Below, piece after piece: positions 42,847-51,655 of a stretch of DNA of 64,000 bases. Positions within the stretch are counted from its first letter, which is position 1. Every line of letters starts with the position of its first letter. Below the pieces are notes generated by a model. The model made no database searches and was not told the origin of the DNA. It was given only the letters and a program-made list of their open reading frames with translations. Origin of the DNA: Rhodospirillaceae bacterium (GTDB lineage Bacteria; Pseudomonadota; Alphaproteobacteria; GCA-2731375); contig JABIWH010000040.1 of assembly GCA_018701215.1 (NCBI GenBank), positions 1 to 64,000 of the forward strand. The letters run 5' to 3'. A program made the position numbers and the translations under genes.

Positions 42847-44126
42847 AGCCCGGCCGGCTTTGGCCCGCCCGTGGCCCAGTCCAGCAATTCCACCGTATGC
42901 ACCACCGGTATATCCAGGCCGGAACCCAGTTGCACCATGCAACCGATATTGCCGGCGGCGACCACATCTGGAGATAGGCTTCTGATATTACCGGCCTTGC
43001 GTTCCAGCAGACGCCCCGCCAGTTCCGGCTGCAACAGATTATAGGTTCCGGCGGAGCCGCAGCACAAATGCCCCTCGGGCACGGCCATGACTTCAAAACC
43101 CGCCTGCTCCAGCAATTGTTTCGGTGCGGTGACGATTTTCTGGCCATGTTGCAGGGAACAGGCGGCGTGATAGGCCACCTTTACCGGTTGGGCCATTTTG
43201 GACGCGGGCATCTCCAGGCGTTGCAGCAGCTCGGTGATATCCAGGGCCAGTTCACTGATCCGTTTGGCCGCGTCGGCCCAATTAGGATCGCCGGCCAGAA
43301 TATGGCCGTAATCCTTGACCGTGGTGCCGCAACCCGACGCATTGATCACCACCGCGTCCAGGCCCGCGCCATCCAGTTCTGCCGTCCAGGCCGCTACATT
43401 GGCGCGGATGGATGCCATGGCCTCGCTTTCCCGGCCCATATGATGGGTCAGGGCGCCGCAACAGCCCGCATCCCTGGCCACCACCACATCACAGCCCAGG
43501 CGGGTCAGCAGACGGATGGTGGCGGCATTGATATCCGGGTCCAGGACCTGTTGCGCACAGCCGGTCAGCATGGCCACACGCATCCTACGCTCGCTTTGCG
43601 CCGGATGGACCTGTGGGCGGTCCAGATCAGAGGCCGCGGGCAATTTGTCCGGCGCCATGGCCAACATGGCCCGCAAGCGTCCCGGCGCAAGAGCCGCGAA
43701 CGGCTTGGCCAGACGGGCGCCCTGCAAGGCCAGGCGGAAAAGACCGGGTCTGGGCAAGACATAGGCGAGCAAGGCCCGCAGCCAACGTTCCGCCAGGGGG
43801 CGGCGATATTGTTCTTCGATCCGGGCCCGGGCGCCATCCAGCAGGTGCATATAATCCACACCCGAGGGGCAGGTGGTCATGCACGACAGACATGACAAAC
43901 AACGGTCGATATGGCGCACCGTGCGTTCGTCCGGTGCCGCCCCGCCTTCCAGCATGTTCTTGATCAAATAGACCCGGCCCCTGGGGCTATCCAATTCATC
44001 GCCCAGCATGACATAGGTGGGACAGGTGGCGGTGCAAAAGCCGCAATGGACGCATTTGCGCAGAATGCCATCGGCCTCGGCCACGGCCGGGTCGGTCAGT
44101 TGTTCAGTCTGAAAATCCGTGCGCAT
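42843..44126 (-). CDS. glcF: Glycolate oxidase iron-sulfur subunit
   Basis: A 427-residue protein with two ferredoxin-like 4Fe-4S motifs near the N-terminus (CVHCGFCTATCP at ~28-39 and CLSCLSCMTTCP at ~78-89) and two C-terminal CCG modules (DAGCCGAL, HLCCGSAG). It passes electrons from GlcD/E to the quinone pool. It follows glcE by 2 bases. Subunit of the glyoxylate-forming glycolate dehydrogenase. Confidence 0.95.
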   Translation of the reverse strand: MRTDFQTEQLTDPAVAEADGILRKCVHCGFCTATCPTYVMLGDELDSPRGRVYLIKNMLEGGAAPDERTVRHIDRCLSCLSCMTTCPSGVDYMHLLDGARARIEEQYRRPLAERWLRALLAYVLPRPGLFRLALQGARLAKPFAALAPGRLRAMLAMAPDKLPAASDLDRPQVHPAQSERRMRVAMLTGCAQQVLDPDINAATIRLLTRLGCDVVVARDAGCCGALTHHMGRESEAMASIRANVAAWTAELDGAGLDAVVINASGCGTTVKDYGHILAGDPNWADAAKRISELALDITELLQRLEMPASKMAQPVKVAYHAACSLQHGQKIVTAPKQLLEQAGFEVMAVPEGHLCCGSAGTYNLLQPELAGRLLERKAGNIRSLSPDVVAAGNIGCMVQLGSGLDIPVVHTVELLDWATGGPKPAGL

Positions 44127-44128
44127 GG

Positions 44129-45349
44129 CTAATACGCTCCGTACATGCGGCCTGGGTTCAAGACCCGGCGGGGATCAAACGAATCCTTGATCCGTGCGCT
44201 CAACGCCGCCAGGGCCGGAGCACTGGGCTGAAAGACATCTATCCGTTCACGTAGGGCATCGGGGCCACGCATCAAGGTGGCATGTCCCGCATCGGTTCCA
44301 CTCAGAGCGCCGCGCACCAACGCCGCGCCGCCATCATTGGTCGATGGCAGCGATAGCCAAAGCAAACCGCCAGCCCAATCGTAATAGCCTTCGCCCCCCG
44401 CCACCAAGGCGGCCGCCATGATCCCGGCGCCGAACGATGGCGTCACGGACAGTTTCCAGACGACAGCTTCCGTGTCGGGCAGCAAAGGCGCCACGTTGCC
44501 GATCTCACGCCACAGAGTGGCGCTGTTGTGGCCGTGCAGCTCTTCGACCGTGCCCAGGGCACCCCATTGCTGGCGCATTGCCGCCGTCCGGTGCGCGGCG
44601 GAAGGCGTGGGACCTTCGATGCGAACGGCGGTCACCGCCGCGCCGGCGCCGCTGACATAGGCCACGCCCGAGCGCGCCGCGACAGCCTGGGGCAGATGCG
44701 CCAGGGCGGAAATCTCGTGCGGGCTGCCCGCCGCCTGGCTCATGGCCAGAATGGCGGCTGTGTCGTCCTGTCCGAACAACAAAACCGTGCGGACTTTTTC
44801 CGGTGCCGGCAGCACCTTGATCGTAACCTCCGTCAACGCCGCCAAGGTGCCAAAGCTGCCTGCCATCAACTTGCAGAGATCATAGCCGGTGACATTCTTG
44901 ACCACCCGGCCACCGGATTTGAAGGCCTCGCCCCGGCCGGAAATACCTTCGACGCCCAGAAAATGATCCCGCGCCGCGCCCGCCTTGATGCGGCGCGGGC
45001 CGGCCAGGTTGGCGGACAGCACACCGCCGATGGTCTGGTCCTGATCACTTTGGTACAGATCACCCAAATCCGGCGGCTCGAACGCCAGTTGCTGCCGTTG
45101 TTGCGCCAGCATGGCCTGGATCTGGCCCAGGGGCGTCGCCGCTCCCGCGCGCAGCACCAGCTCTTCGGGCTCGTACAACGTGACGCCCTCCAGGGCGGAA
45201 AGGTCCAGGCGGTAATCCGTGGTGATGGGCCGTCCCAGGCCGGCTTTGCTGCCTGCGCCGACCAGTTCGACGGTCTTTTCCTCGGCCCCGGCCCAAGTCA
45301 GAAGCTCGGCCACCTGGGCGGCATCTTGCGGTTTCAGATTTTCGCTCAT
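44129..45349 (-). CDS. glcE: Glycolate oxidase FAD-binding subunit
   Basis: A 406-residue FAD-binding protein, shorter than GlcD as expected for GlcE. Motifs include LVGAGSKAGLGRP and TIGGVLSANLAGPRRIKAGA. It ends with FDPRRVLNPGRM. I start it at ATG 45349, 10 bases after the glcD stop; a longer frame overlaps glcD. It is the second gene of the glcDEF run. Confidence 0.93.
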   Translation of the reverse strand: MSENLKPQDAAQVAELLTWAGAEEKTVELVGAGSKAGLGRPITTDYRLDLSALEGVTLYEPEELVLRAGAATPLGQIQAMLAQQRQQLAFEPPDLGDLYQSDQDQTIGGVLSANLAGPRRIKAGAARDHFLGVEGISGRGEAFKSGGRVVKNVTGYDLCKLMAGSFGTLAALTEVTIKVLPAPEKVRTVLLFGQDDTAAILAMSQAAGSPHEISALAHLPQAVAARSGVAYVSGAGAAVTAVRIEGPTPSAAHRTAAMRQQWGALGTVEELHGHNSATLWREIGNVAPLLPDTEAVVWKLSVTPSFGAGIMAAALVAGGEGYYDWAGGLLWLSLPSTNDGGAALVRGALSGTDAGHATLMRGPDALRERIDVFQPSAPALAALSARIKDSFDPRRVLNPGRMYGAY

Positions 45350-45359
45350 CAAAAGCCCA

Positions 45360-46844
45360 TTAGAAGCGGGGGATATCGGGGAACGGCAGCTGCCCCTGGT
45401 GCACCTCCAGCCGGCCCAACTCGGCGCAGCTGTGCAGAACGGGAAAAACCTTGCCCGGATTGAGGCGGCCATTGGGGTCGAAGGCGCATTTCACCCGCAA
45501 TTGCTGTGCCAGGTCCGCCTCGGTGAAGACTTCCGCCATCAGGTCGCGCTTTTCCACCCCGACGCCATGTTCGCCGGTCAGCACGCCGCCGACCTCGACA
45601 CAAAGGCGCAGAATATCGGCGCCGAACGCCTCCGCCGTCTCCAACTCGCCCGCGTTGGCATCGTAGAGGATCAAGGGATGCAGATTGCCGTCGCCGGCGT
45701 GGAAGACATTGGCCACGCGTAGGCCATGTTTCTCGCTCAACTCGCTCATCCGCGCCAGCACTTCCGGCAGGCGGTTGCGGGGAATGGTACCGTCCATGCA
45801 CATATAGTCCGGGCTGATCCGGCCAATAGCAGGAAAGGCCGCCTTGCGCCCGGCCCAGAACGCCGTGCGCTCGGCCTCGTTCTCCGAGGCGCGCAACGAG
45901 GTGGAGCCGCAACCCGCCGCGATCTCGGCAACTTTTTCGATCAGATAATCGACCTCCGGCCGGGGGCCGTCCAGTTCGACGATCAATAGTGCCTCGGCCT
46001 CCAATGGATAGCCGGCCTGGCAGAATTCCTCAGCCGCATGGATGGCGGCCTTGTCCATCATCTCCATGCCGCCTGGTATGATCCCGGCACCGATAACCTC
46101 GGCCACGCAGGATCCCGCCGCCTCGGAGGAGGGGAAACCGATCAGCACGGCGCGGGCGGTTTCGGGCTTTTTCAGTATGCGCACGGTAACTTCGGTAATG
46201 ACGCCGAGCAGACCTTCCGAGCCGGTCAACAGGCCCAGCAGGTCATAACCGCCGCTATCGAGATGCTTGCCGCCCAGACGAATAACCTCGCCCGACAGCA
46301 GCACCATTTCCAGGCCCAGCAGATTATTAGTGGTGACGCCGTATTTCAGGCAATGCACGCCGCCGGCATTTTCCGCCACGTTGCCGCCAATGGAACAGGC
46401 GATCTGGCTAGAGGGATCAGGCGCATAGTAGAAACCTTCGCCATCGACCGCCTGGCTGATGCCTAGATTAGTGACGCCGGGCTGTACCCTGACGGCGCGG
46501 TTGGCGTAGTCGATTTCCAGGACTTGATTGAACTTGCCCAGGCCCAGTATGATGCCATCGGCCAGAGGCAATGCGCCGCCCGAAAGCGAGGTGCCCGCAC
46601 CCCTGGGCACGATCTTGATCCCCCATTCGTCGCACAGGCGCAAAATGGCGGAAATCTGGTCGACCGTATTGGGCAGCACCACGGCCATGGGGATCTGACG
46701 GTAGGCGGGCAGGCCATCGGATTCGTAAACCCGCATGCCCGCATCATCGGCGATCACGCCTTCCCCCGGCACGATCTTACGCAGGGCGGTGATCAGATCA
46801 TTGCGCCGGGCCAGAATCTCGCCATCGGGTTCGGGCATCTGCAT
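45360..46844 (-). CDS. glcD: Glycolate oxidase, FAD-linked catalytic subunit
   Basis: A 494-residue FAD enzyme that oxidises glycolate to glyoxylate. PRGAGTSLSGGALPLADG and SIGGNVAENAGGVHCLKYG are the FAD-binding signatures. The C-terminal GEHGVGVEKRDLM and FDPNGRLNPGKVFP are the usual ends. It starts the glcD-glcE-glcF operon. The product is glyoxylate. Confidence 0.95.
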   Translation of the reverse strand: MQMPEPDGEILARRNDLITALRKIVPGEGVIADDAGMRVYESDGLPAYRQIPMAVVLPNTVDQISAILRLCDEWGIKIVPRGAGTSLSGGALPLADGIILGLGKFNQVLEIDYANRAVRVQPGVTNLGISQAVDGEGFYYAPDPSSQIACSIGGNVAENAGGVHCLKYGVTTNNLLGLEMVLLSGEVIRLGGKHLDSGGYDLLGLLTGSEGLLGVITEVTVRILKKPETARAVLIGFPSSEAAGSCVAEVIGAGIIPGGMEMMDKAAIHAAEEFCQAGYPLEAEALLIVELDGPRPEVDYLIEKVAEIAAGCGSTSLRASENEAERTAFWAGRKAAFPAIGRISPDYMCMDGTIPRNRLPEVLARMSELSEKHGLRVANVFHAGDGNLHPLILYDANAGELETAEAFGADILRLCVEVGGVLTGEHGVGVEKRDLMAEVFTEADLAQQLRVKCAFDPNGRLNPGKVFPVLHSCAELGRLEVHQGQLPFPDIPRF

Positions 46845-46894
46845 GGTTTCGTCTCCAGCTAAATCGTACTAGCCGATAATAGCACGGAAATACG

Positions 46895-46918
46895 AAAAAC
46901 CGCGCCTGATAGGCGCGG
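46895..46918 (-). terminator. Terminator downstream of rpmJ
   Basis: CCGCGCC-TATCA-GGCGCGG followed by TTTTT on the minus strand. It lies 49 bases after the rpmJ stop and separates rpmJ from glcD. Confidence 0.9.
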
Positions 46919-46967
46919 CATCAATGGCCCCCGGTCAGGTAATCCGGAGCCACATAATCGCTAGAAT

Positions 46968-47093
46968 TTAGCCCTGGCGCGCCTTGAAACGGCGATTGGT
47001 CTTGTTGATCACATAGACCCGGCCCTTGCGGCGGATGACCCGGCAATCGCGGTGGCGCTTTTTCGCCGATTTTAAAGAGTTTAGAACTTTCAT
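46968..47093 (-). CDS. rpmJ: 50S ribosomal protein L36 (zinc-free type)
   Basis: A 41-residue L36, too short for many gene callers: MKVLNSLKSAKKRHRDC, then RKGRVYVINKTNRRFKARQG. Only one cysteine is present, so it cannot form the zinc site of the classical form and is the C-minus paralogue type (YkgO-like). It starts at ATG 47093 and is a single gene with its own terminator. Confidence 0.95.
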   Translation of the reverse strand: MKVLNSLKSAKKRHRDCRVIRRKGRVYVINKTNRRFKARQG

Positions 47094-47185
47094 CGCATCA
47101 CCTGTTCACACAGCTTAACTTAGCCCGCTCCAGGGCAAAAAGGTTGGCGGAACATACAGAGGCCCCCGCGCCCTGTCAACGCCGC

Positions 47186-48115
47186 CTATTCATCCCCCTT
47201 CGAGGCATGAAACAGATAAAACCCGATGTTGCCGCCTTGCAGCACCAGAACCCGGCGGGCCCATAATTCAACCTCCCACATCATCCAGGAGCGTTGATTC
47301 TTGGGGATGGTTCCTTGCTTCAAGATGCCGGTTAGATCCGCCAAACCGTGTGTTATATGGTTGCAGAATGCCTCCGAAATATCGTCTGCCTGATGCACAT
47401 CCAAATGGCTTGCCGACAACCCCTGCTTAATTTGCTCCACGGTCACCAGATATGGCTGCATCTTCTCGAATTTGGCCCATTCCGCCATATCATCCTTCGC
47501 GCCAGTTGCGTTCTTGGCCGCGAATTCCGCCAATAAAATCTGGCCGCCTGGTTTCAACAACGCCCATATGTCATTGAAAATAGTATCTTTCTCTTTCAGA
47601 CCCAGCAGGGCGGCGCGGCCGAAAACAGCATCCTGGCTACCAGGTTCGATATCGCAATTCCCCAGTGAACCTTCCCGGATTGTTATCTTGTCGGCCAATC
47701 CGGCTTTCTCGGCGAATTTGACGGCCAACTCCATTTGGGCCGGATCATGTTGCAAGCCTTCAACCTTGCAGCCGAATTCCCGCGCGATCACACGCGTGGC
47801 GGTGCCGATACCGGCGGTGATATCCAGCACCGATTTCTCTGCATCCAATTGCATCGGTTCGATCAGCTGCATGATGGCTTCTTCGCTACCGGGGAAGGTG
47901 CAGCCTTCGCCAAACAATCGCTGCGCCGCCGCCAGGCGCGGTTCCGGCCAACTGGCAACGCCCTCTACCGTGCTATCGGGGTCACCCGACAGTGCGTCTA
48001 AATCGCCGGCTGCCGCATCATCGGCCTCGACATCGTCGCCTTCCCACCAGGCGTGCAAGCGGTTAAGCAGCGAAACCTTACCAACCGCGGAATTTGTATC
48101 ATTTTCCGTCGACAT
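47186..48115 (-). CDS. Class I SAM-dependent methyltransferase
   Basis: A 309-residue protein. Residues ~75-260 form a methyltransferase fold: motif I VLDITAGIGTATRVIAREFG (Gly-x-Gly), KVEGLQHDPAQM (motif II acidic region), SQDAVFGRAALLGLKEKDTI and LLKPGGQILLAEF. The acidic N-terminal 60 residues (DDVEADDAAAGD) look disordered. The C-terminal extension has many aromatic residues. The substrate is unknown. It has about 150 bases of AT-rich intergenic DNA upstream (48116-48270), where I see no further gene. Confidence 0.82.
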   Translation of the reverse strand: MSTENDTNSAVGKVSLLNRLHAWWEGDDVEADDAAAGDLDALSGDPDSTVEGVASWPEPRLAAAQRLFGEGCTFPGSEEAIMQLIEPMQLDAEKSVLDITAGIGTATRVIAREFGCKVEGLQHDPAQMELAVKFAEKAGLADKITIREGSLGNCDIEPGSQDAVFGRAALLGLKEKDTIFNDIWALLKPGGQILLAEFAAKNATGAKDDMAEWAKFEKMQPYLVTVEQIKQGLSASHLDVHQADDISEAFCNHITHGLADLTGILKQGTIPKNQRSWMMWEVELWARRVLVLQGGNIGFYLFHASKGDE

Positions 48116-48270
48116 CAGTATCGTCCGTCAATATTTCCCAATTTCGTAGTCTGGCATGTCTAACACTCAGATACCTCCGACGTGCTTATATTAGAGCTAC
48201 TGTGCAATATTTGCCTTAATCACAAGTTAACCGTTCTTGTTTTTTGGCATGTTGCACCAGCCGAAGCGCG

Positions 48271-51200
48271 CTAGGATGCCCTGATCCGGCTCAATGCGGC
48301 ATCGATGGCGGGTAGGTCGATCAAATTGCCCATTCGCCTCGCCTCATCCTGTAAATGGCGCAATTCATCCACCAGCGCCTGATCTTGGCCGCCACGGCCC
48401 GCCGCGGCCAGTGCCCGCCCCCTGGCAACCGTGAAGTCACAACGGGGCAAGGGCTCAGGTTTCCAATAGGCTTCCATCGCCGCCGCGTAACGCTCAGCCT
48501 CATCCCATGCGCGGCGTTCCAGGGAGGTCTCAACAGCGAAACGGTAAAACTCGACGTAGTTATGGCTGACCGCGCCCGCATCCAGAATACGCTCGCCCTC
48601 CGCCAAGGCTTCCGCCGCGGTTCCCGGATCGTCCGTCAGCAAGGCCTGCATGGCAAGACATGTCGGGCCCAGATAAGCCATGCCGGCCTGCCGTGACAGG
48701 GTGATCGCCGATTGCACATGCTCCATGGCCGCCGCCCGCGCGCCTTGTACGATAAGAGCATGGGCCCAGAGATATTGCGCATCGGCGGAAAATAAGCGGG
48801 CGCCAATGGCCTCGCACAGGCCGAGCATCTCGCGCGCCAGCGCTTCGGCGCGCAAACCGTCGCCGGCTTCCGCATGAACGTGCGAAATTACGCTTTTCGC
48901 CACGATAACCGCCCGCTGGTCGCCGATCCTTTGGGCTAGATCAATGCCTGTGTGGATATCCGCCACCCCCGCCTCGCCATTGCCGAGATAGAGATCGATA
49001 TCGCCCCGCATGATCAAGTTGGACGCCTCAATGCCGGAAAGCCCATGCCCGCGGGCAACCGTTATGCAGCGGCTGAAGAAGCCGTGTGCGGTGCGCATGC
49101 GGCCGCGCATATACCAGGCATCGCCCAGTCCGCTTAACGCCCGGGCCTCGGCCTCCGGCGAGCTTGCGAGCGTGGCAAATTCCAGTGCTTCGCCGTGCGC
49201 CGCCAAACAGCCGTCAAGATTACCCATGGAAAAATAAATCCCGCCGCGCAGATAGTTTATCCGTGCCAACGCGGCAGCGTCGTTTGACGTTCCCGCGGCC
49301 GCTTCGGCGCGGTCGAGCGCCGCCAGCCCGCTATCGCGGCGATCAACGATGCGCAGTCCTTCCGCCAAACCAATGTTGACGCGGCAAATTTCCGCATCAC
49401 TGCCGGCCATCTCCAAGGCCTGCTCAAAGGTGGCGATGGACAGATCCGTATCGCCCAATTCACGCAAGGCATCGCCCTGCAGGCCCATCAATTCCAGGCG
49501 CACATCATGGGGCGCATGCAATTCCAAGGCGCGGCGGCTCAAACGCAACGCGACATCATAGCGTAGTGCGGCGTTCGACTGCCGTGTCGCCAACAGGTAT
49601 GCCGCCGCCGCGCCGCTATCCTTGGCCGCGTCCAGATGCTCGGCCCGCAGAATGGGGTCCAAATCCATGAAATGCCCGGCGGCGCGCTTGTGCAATGCCG
49701 AGCGCTGGCTGGACAGTAACGAGCTGTAGACCCCGTCGCGGATCAAGGCATGGGAAAAATGGTAATCTTCGCCCGCCGGCCGGATCAAGGCCTGGGACAG
49801 CAGCACATCCGCGCGGTAGTCATAGCGCCCCAAAAGCGCGGCCAAAGCCGCGCTGGAAAAGCGCTGACCCAGGATCGAGGCCACCTGCAGCGCCTTCCTG
49901 TCAAGGGCCGGCAGCGCGTCCAGCCGGGCTTGGATGATGCCCTGCAAGGTACCCGGTATTTCGCCGCTTTGCAGCTCGTCGGCGTTGCGCAGCAGCTGTT
50001 CCAGATACAATGGATTTCCACCCGCCCGTTCAATACAGGTGGTCACCAAATCCGGCTCGATACCAGGAAACTCCCGCGCCAGGTGCAGGGCCTCGGCCCG
50101 GTCCATGGCGCCAAGGTCGATGGTCGCCAACGGCGCGCCGCCCGTATAGCCGTGCCATTCGGCGTCCAACGGATCAGCGGCAAGCCGCGTTGTCAGCAAC
50201 AATATGGCGCGGCAATTCCCGACCACCTTGACCAGGAACGCGACCGAGAGCAAAAGCCCCGCATCGGCCCAATGCAAATCCTCCACCTTCAAAAGCAATG
50301 GCGAGCGCTCGCTCAAGGCACGCACCAAGGCCGTGATGGTCTCCAGCTTGCCGCGATTGCGGGTCCGGTTGTCCATGGCGTCATATAGATTGCGCAATTC
50401 GCCGGGCTGCTTCAGATCCAATAGATCATTGAGAAAAATTCGCTGATCGCCCAGAGCCAAGCCATTGGTTATGGCCTGTTCCACGGCGTCGGCGCGGACG
50501 GATTTATCGCTGCCCGCGCTGATATCCAACAAGCTGCGGACAAACCAGCGTACGGGATCCTGGCCCTTGCCCATGCCAAAATCCAGAACCAGGCCGGTAT
50601 GGCAACGAAAGCCGTTCTCAACCGCATGGCGTTCAAACTCGTTCAGCAACCGGGTTTTCCCAATGCCCGCCTCGCCACGCACGATAAGCGTTTCACCCAG
50701 GCCGGTTTCCATGCAGGCGTTTAGCACTGTTTCAAATCGGCGGAATTCCCGGCGCCTGCCAACAAAGGGATGCCGTGGCGCCACAGAGGCCTGCGACAAG
50801 CCATGCACCCGCCATACCGTCACCGGTTCCAGCAAGCCGGCGATTTGCCGCTCTCCCAGGTTCTCGCCATCGAACCTTTCAGCCAGGGCACGCTGCACCG
50901 AGGTGGAGGCGAAGGTTTCGCCGGCCTGGGCCAAACTGGTCAGCCGCGATGCCAAATTGACGCTGTCACCTGTTACCGTGAATTCCGTATGGGTCGCGCT
51001 GCCGGTGGCGCTGGCCACGACCTGCCCGGCGGCAACACCAATGTGAACCTGTAGGGGCGGCGTCAAATCAGCGACCGCCTGATGAATATCGATGGCCGCG
51101 CGCACGGCCCGCTCGGGGTCATCGGTATGGGCAACGGGGGCGCCGAACACGGCCATCACCGCATCGCCGATATGCTTGTCCACCGTGCCGCCATGACGGC

Positions 51201-51555
51201 GCACGATGCCATCGACGGCGGCAAAAAAGTGGTTCAGCATGGCATGGGTCTGCTCTGCGTCCAGGCCGCTCGATAGCTTTGTAAAACCAGATATGTCGGC
51301 GAACAGCACCGTGACCTGTCGGCGGGATGCATCCTGTCCTGGCATATTCTGCCCGGCCTCCACGGCGGAACCAATGCTCAACGCCGTGATCGCCGCCAAC
51401 AGCTTCTTGCGCGGGCCCATGGGCAGGCGCAATTCCTTCAGATCGCCAGCATCCAGCAGCTGTGCCGCCGCGAAATCGATTTCGTTCTCAATGAAGCTGT
51501 CGACATATTTGTCGAGGCCAAGCTCCATCAACCACTCAGAGATTTCGCGCGCCAT
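48271..51555 (-). CDS. SAM domain-class III cyclase-AAA ATPase-TPR protein
   Basis: A 1094-residue signalling protein. Order: a SAM protein-interaction domain (~2-58, EWLMELGLDKYVDSFIENEI); a class III nucleotide cyclase domain (~70-255) with metal Asp residues in LFADISGFTKL and GDAVMAVFG, Lys in TVDKHIGDA and the NLASRL pair of catalytic Asn and Arg, so it looks active; an AAA/STAND-type ATPase (~265-600) with P-loop GEAGIGKTRLL; and a TPR-rich C-terminus (~600-1090). The product, cAMP or cGMP, cannot be told. This layout is known from cyclase-STAND fusions in proteobacteria. I start at ATG 51555; a TTG 15 bases upstream is in frame. Confidence 0.9.
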   Translation of the reverse strand: MAREISEWLMELGLDKYVDSFIENEIDFAAAQLLDAGDLKELRLPMGPRKKLLAAITALSIGSAVEAGQNMPGQDASRRQVTVLFADISGFTKLSSGLDAEQTHAMLNHFFAAVDGIVRRHGGTVDKHIGDAVMAVFGAPVAHTDDPERAVRAAIDIHQAVADLTPPLQVHIGVAAGQVVASATGSATHTEFTVTGDSVNLASRLTSLAQAGETFASTSVQRALAERFDGENLGERQIAGLLEPVTVWRVHGLSQASVAPRHPFVGRRREFRRFETVLNACMETGLGETLIVRGEAGIGKTRLLNEFERHAVENGFRCHTGLVLDFGMGKGQDPVRWFVRSLLDISAGSDKSVRADAVEQAITNGLALGDQRIFLNDLLDLKQPGELRNLYDAMDNRTRNRGKLETITALVRALSERSPLLLKVEDLHWADAGLLLSVAFLVKVVGNCRAILLLTTRLAADPLDAEWHGYTGGAPLATIDLGAMDRAEALHLAREFPGIEPDLVTTCIERAGGNPLYLEQLLRNADELQSGEIPGTLQGIIQARLDALPALDRKALQVASILGQRFSSAALAALLGRYDYRADVLLSQALIRPAGEDYHFSHALIRDGVYSSLLSSQRSALHKRAAGHFMDLDPILRAEHLDAAKDSGAAAAYLLATRQSNAALRYDVALRLSRRALELHAPHDVRLELMGLQGDALRELGDTDLSIATFEQALEMAGSDAEICRVNIGLAEGLRIVDRRDSGLAALDRAEAAAGTSNDAAALARINYLRGGIYFSMGNLDGCLAAHGEALEFATLASSPEAEARALSGLGDAWYMRGRMRTAHGFFSRCITVARGHGLSGIEASNLIMRGDIDLYLGNGEAGVADIHTGIDLAQRIGDQRAVIVAKSVISHVHAEAGDGLRAEALAREMLGLCEAIGARLFSADAQYLWAHALIVQGARAAAMEHVQSAITLSRQAGMAYLGPTCLAMQALLTDDPGTAAEALAEGERILDAGAVSHNYVEFYRFAVETSLERRAWDEAERYAAAMEAYWKPEPLPRCDFTVARGRALAAAGRGGQDQALVDELRHLQDEARRMGNLIDLPAIDAALSRIRAS

Positions 51556-51655
51556 TACAGAACACCCCAACCGAACCGGGAACAGACTAGCAAGTTAACG
51601 GCACGGATCAATAAGACAGATTTATCCAGCCCCGGAACAGCTCTCCAGCAGGCAG

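Noticed and set aside
44528..45463. Plus-strand 311-codon open frame opposite glcE
   Set aside because: Antisense shadow with low complexity, no family resemblance.
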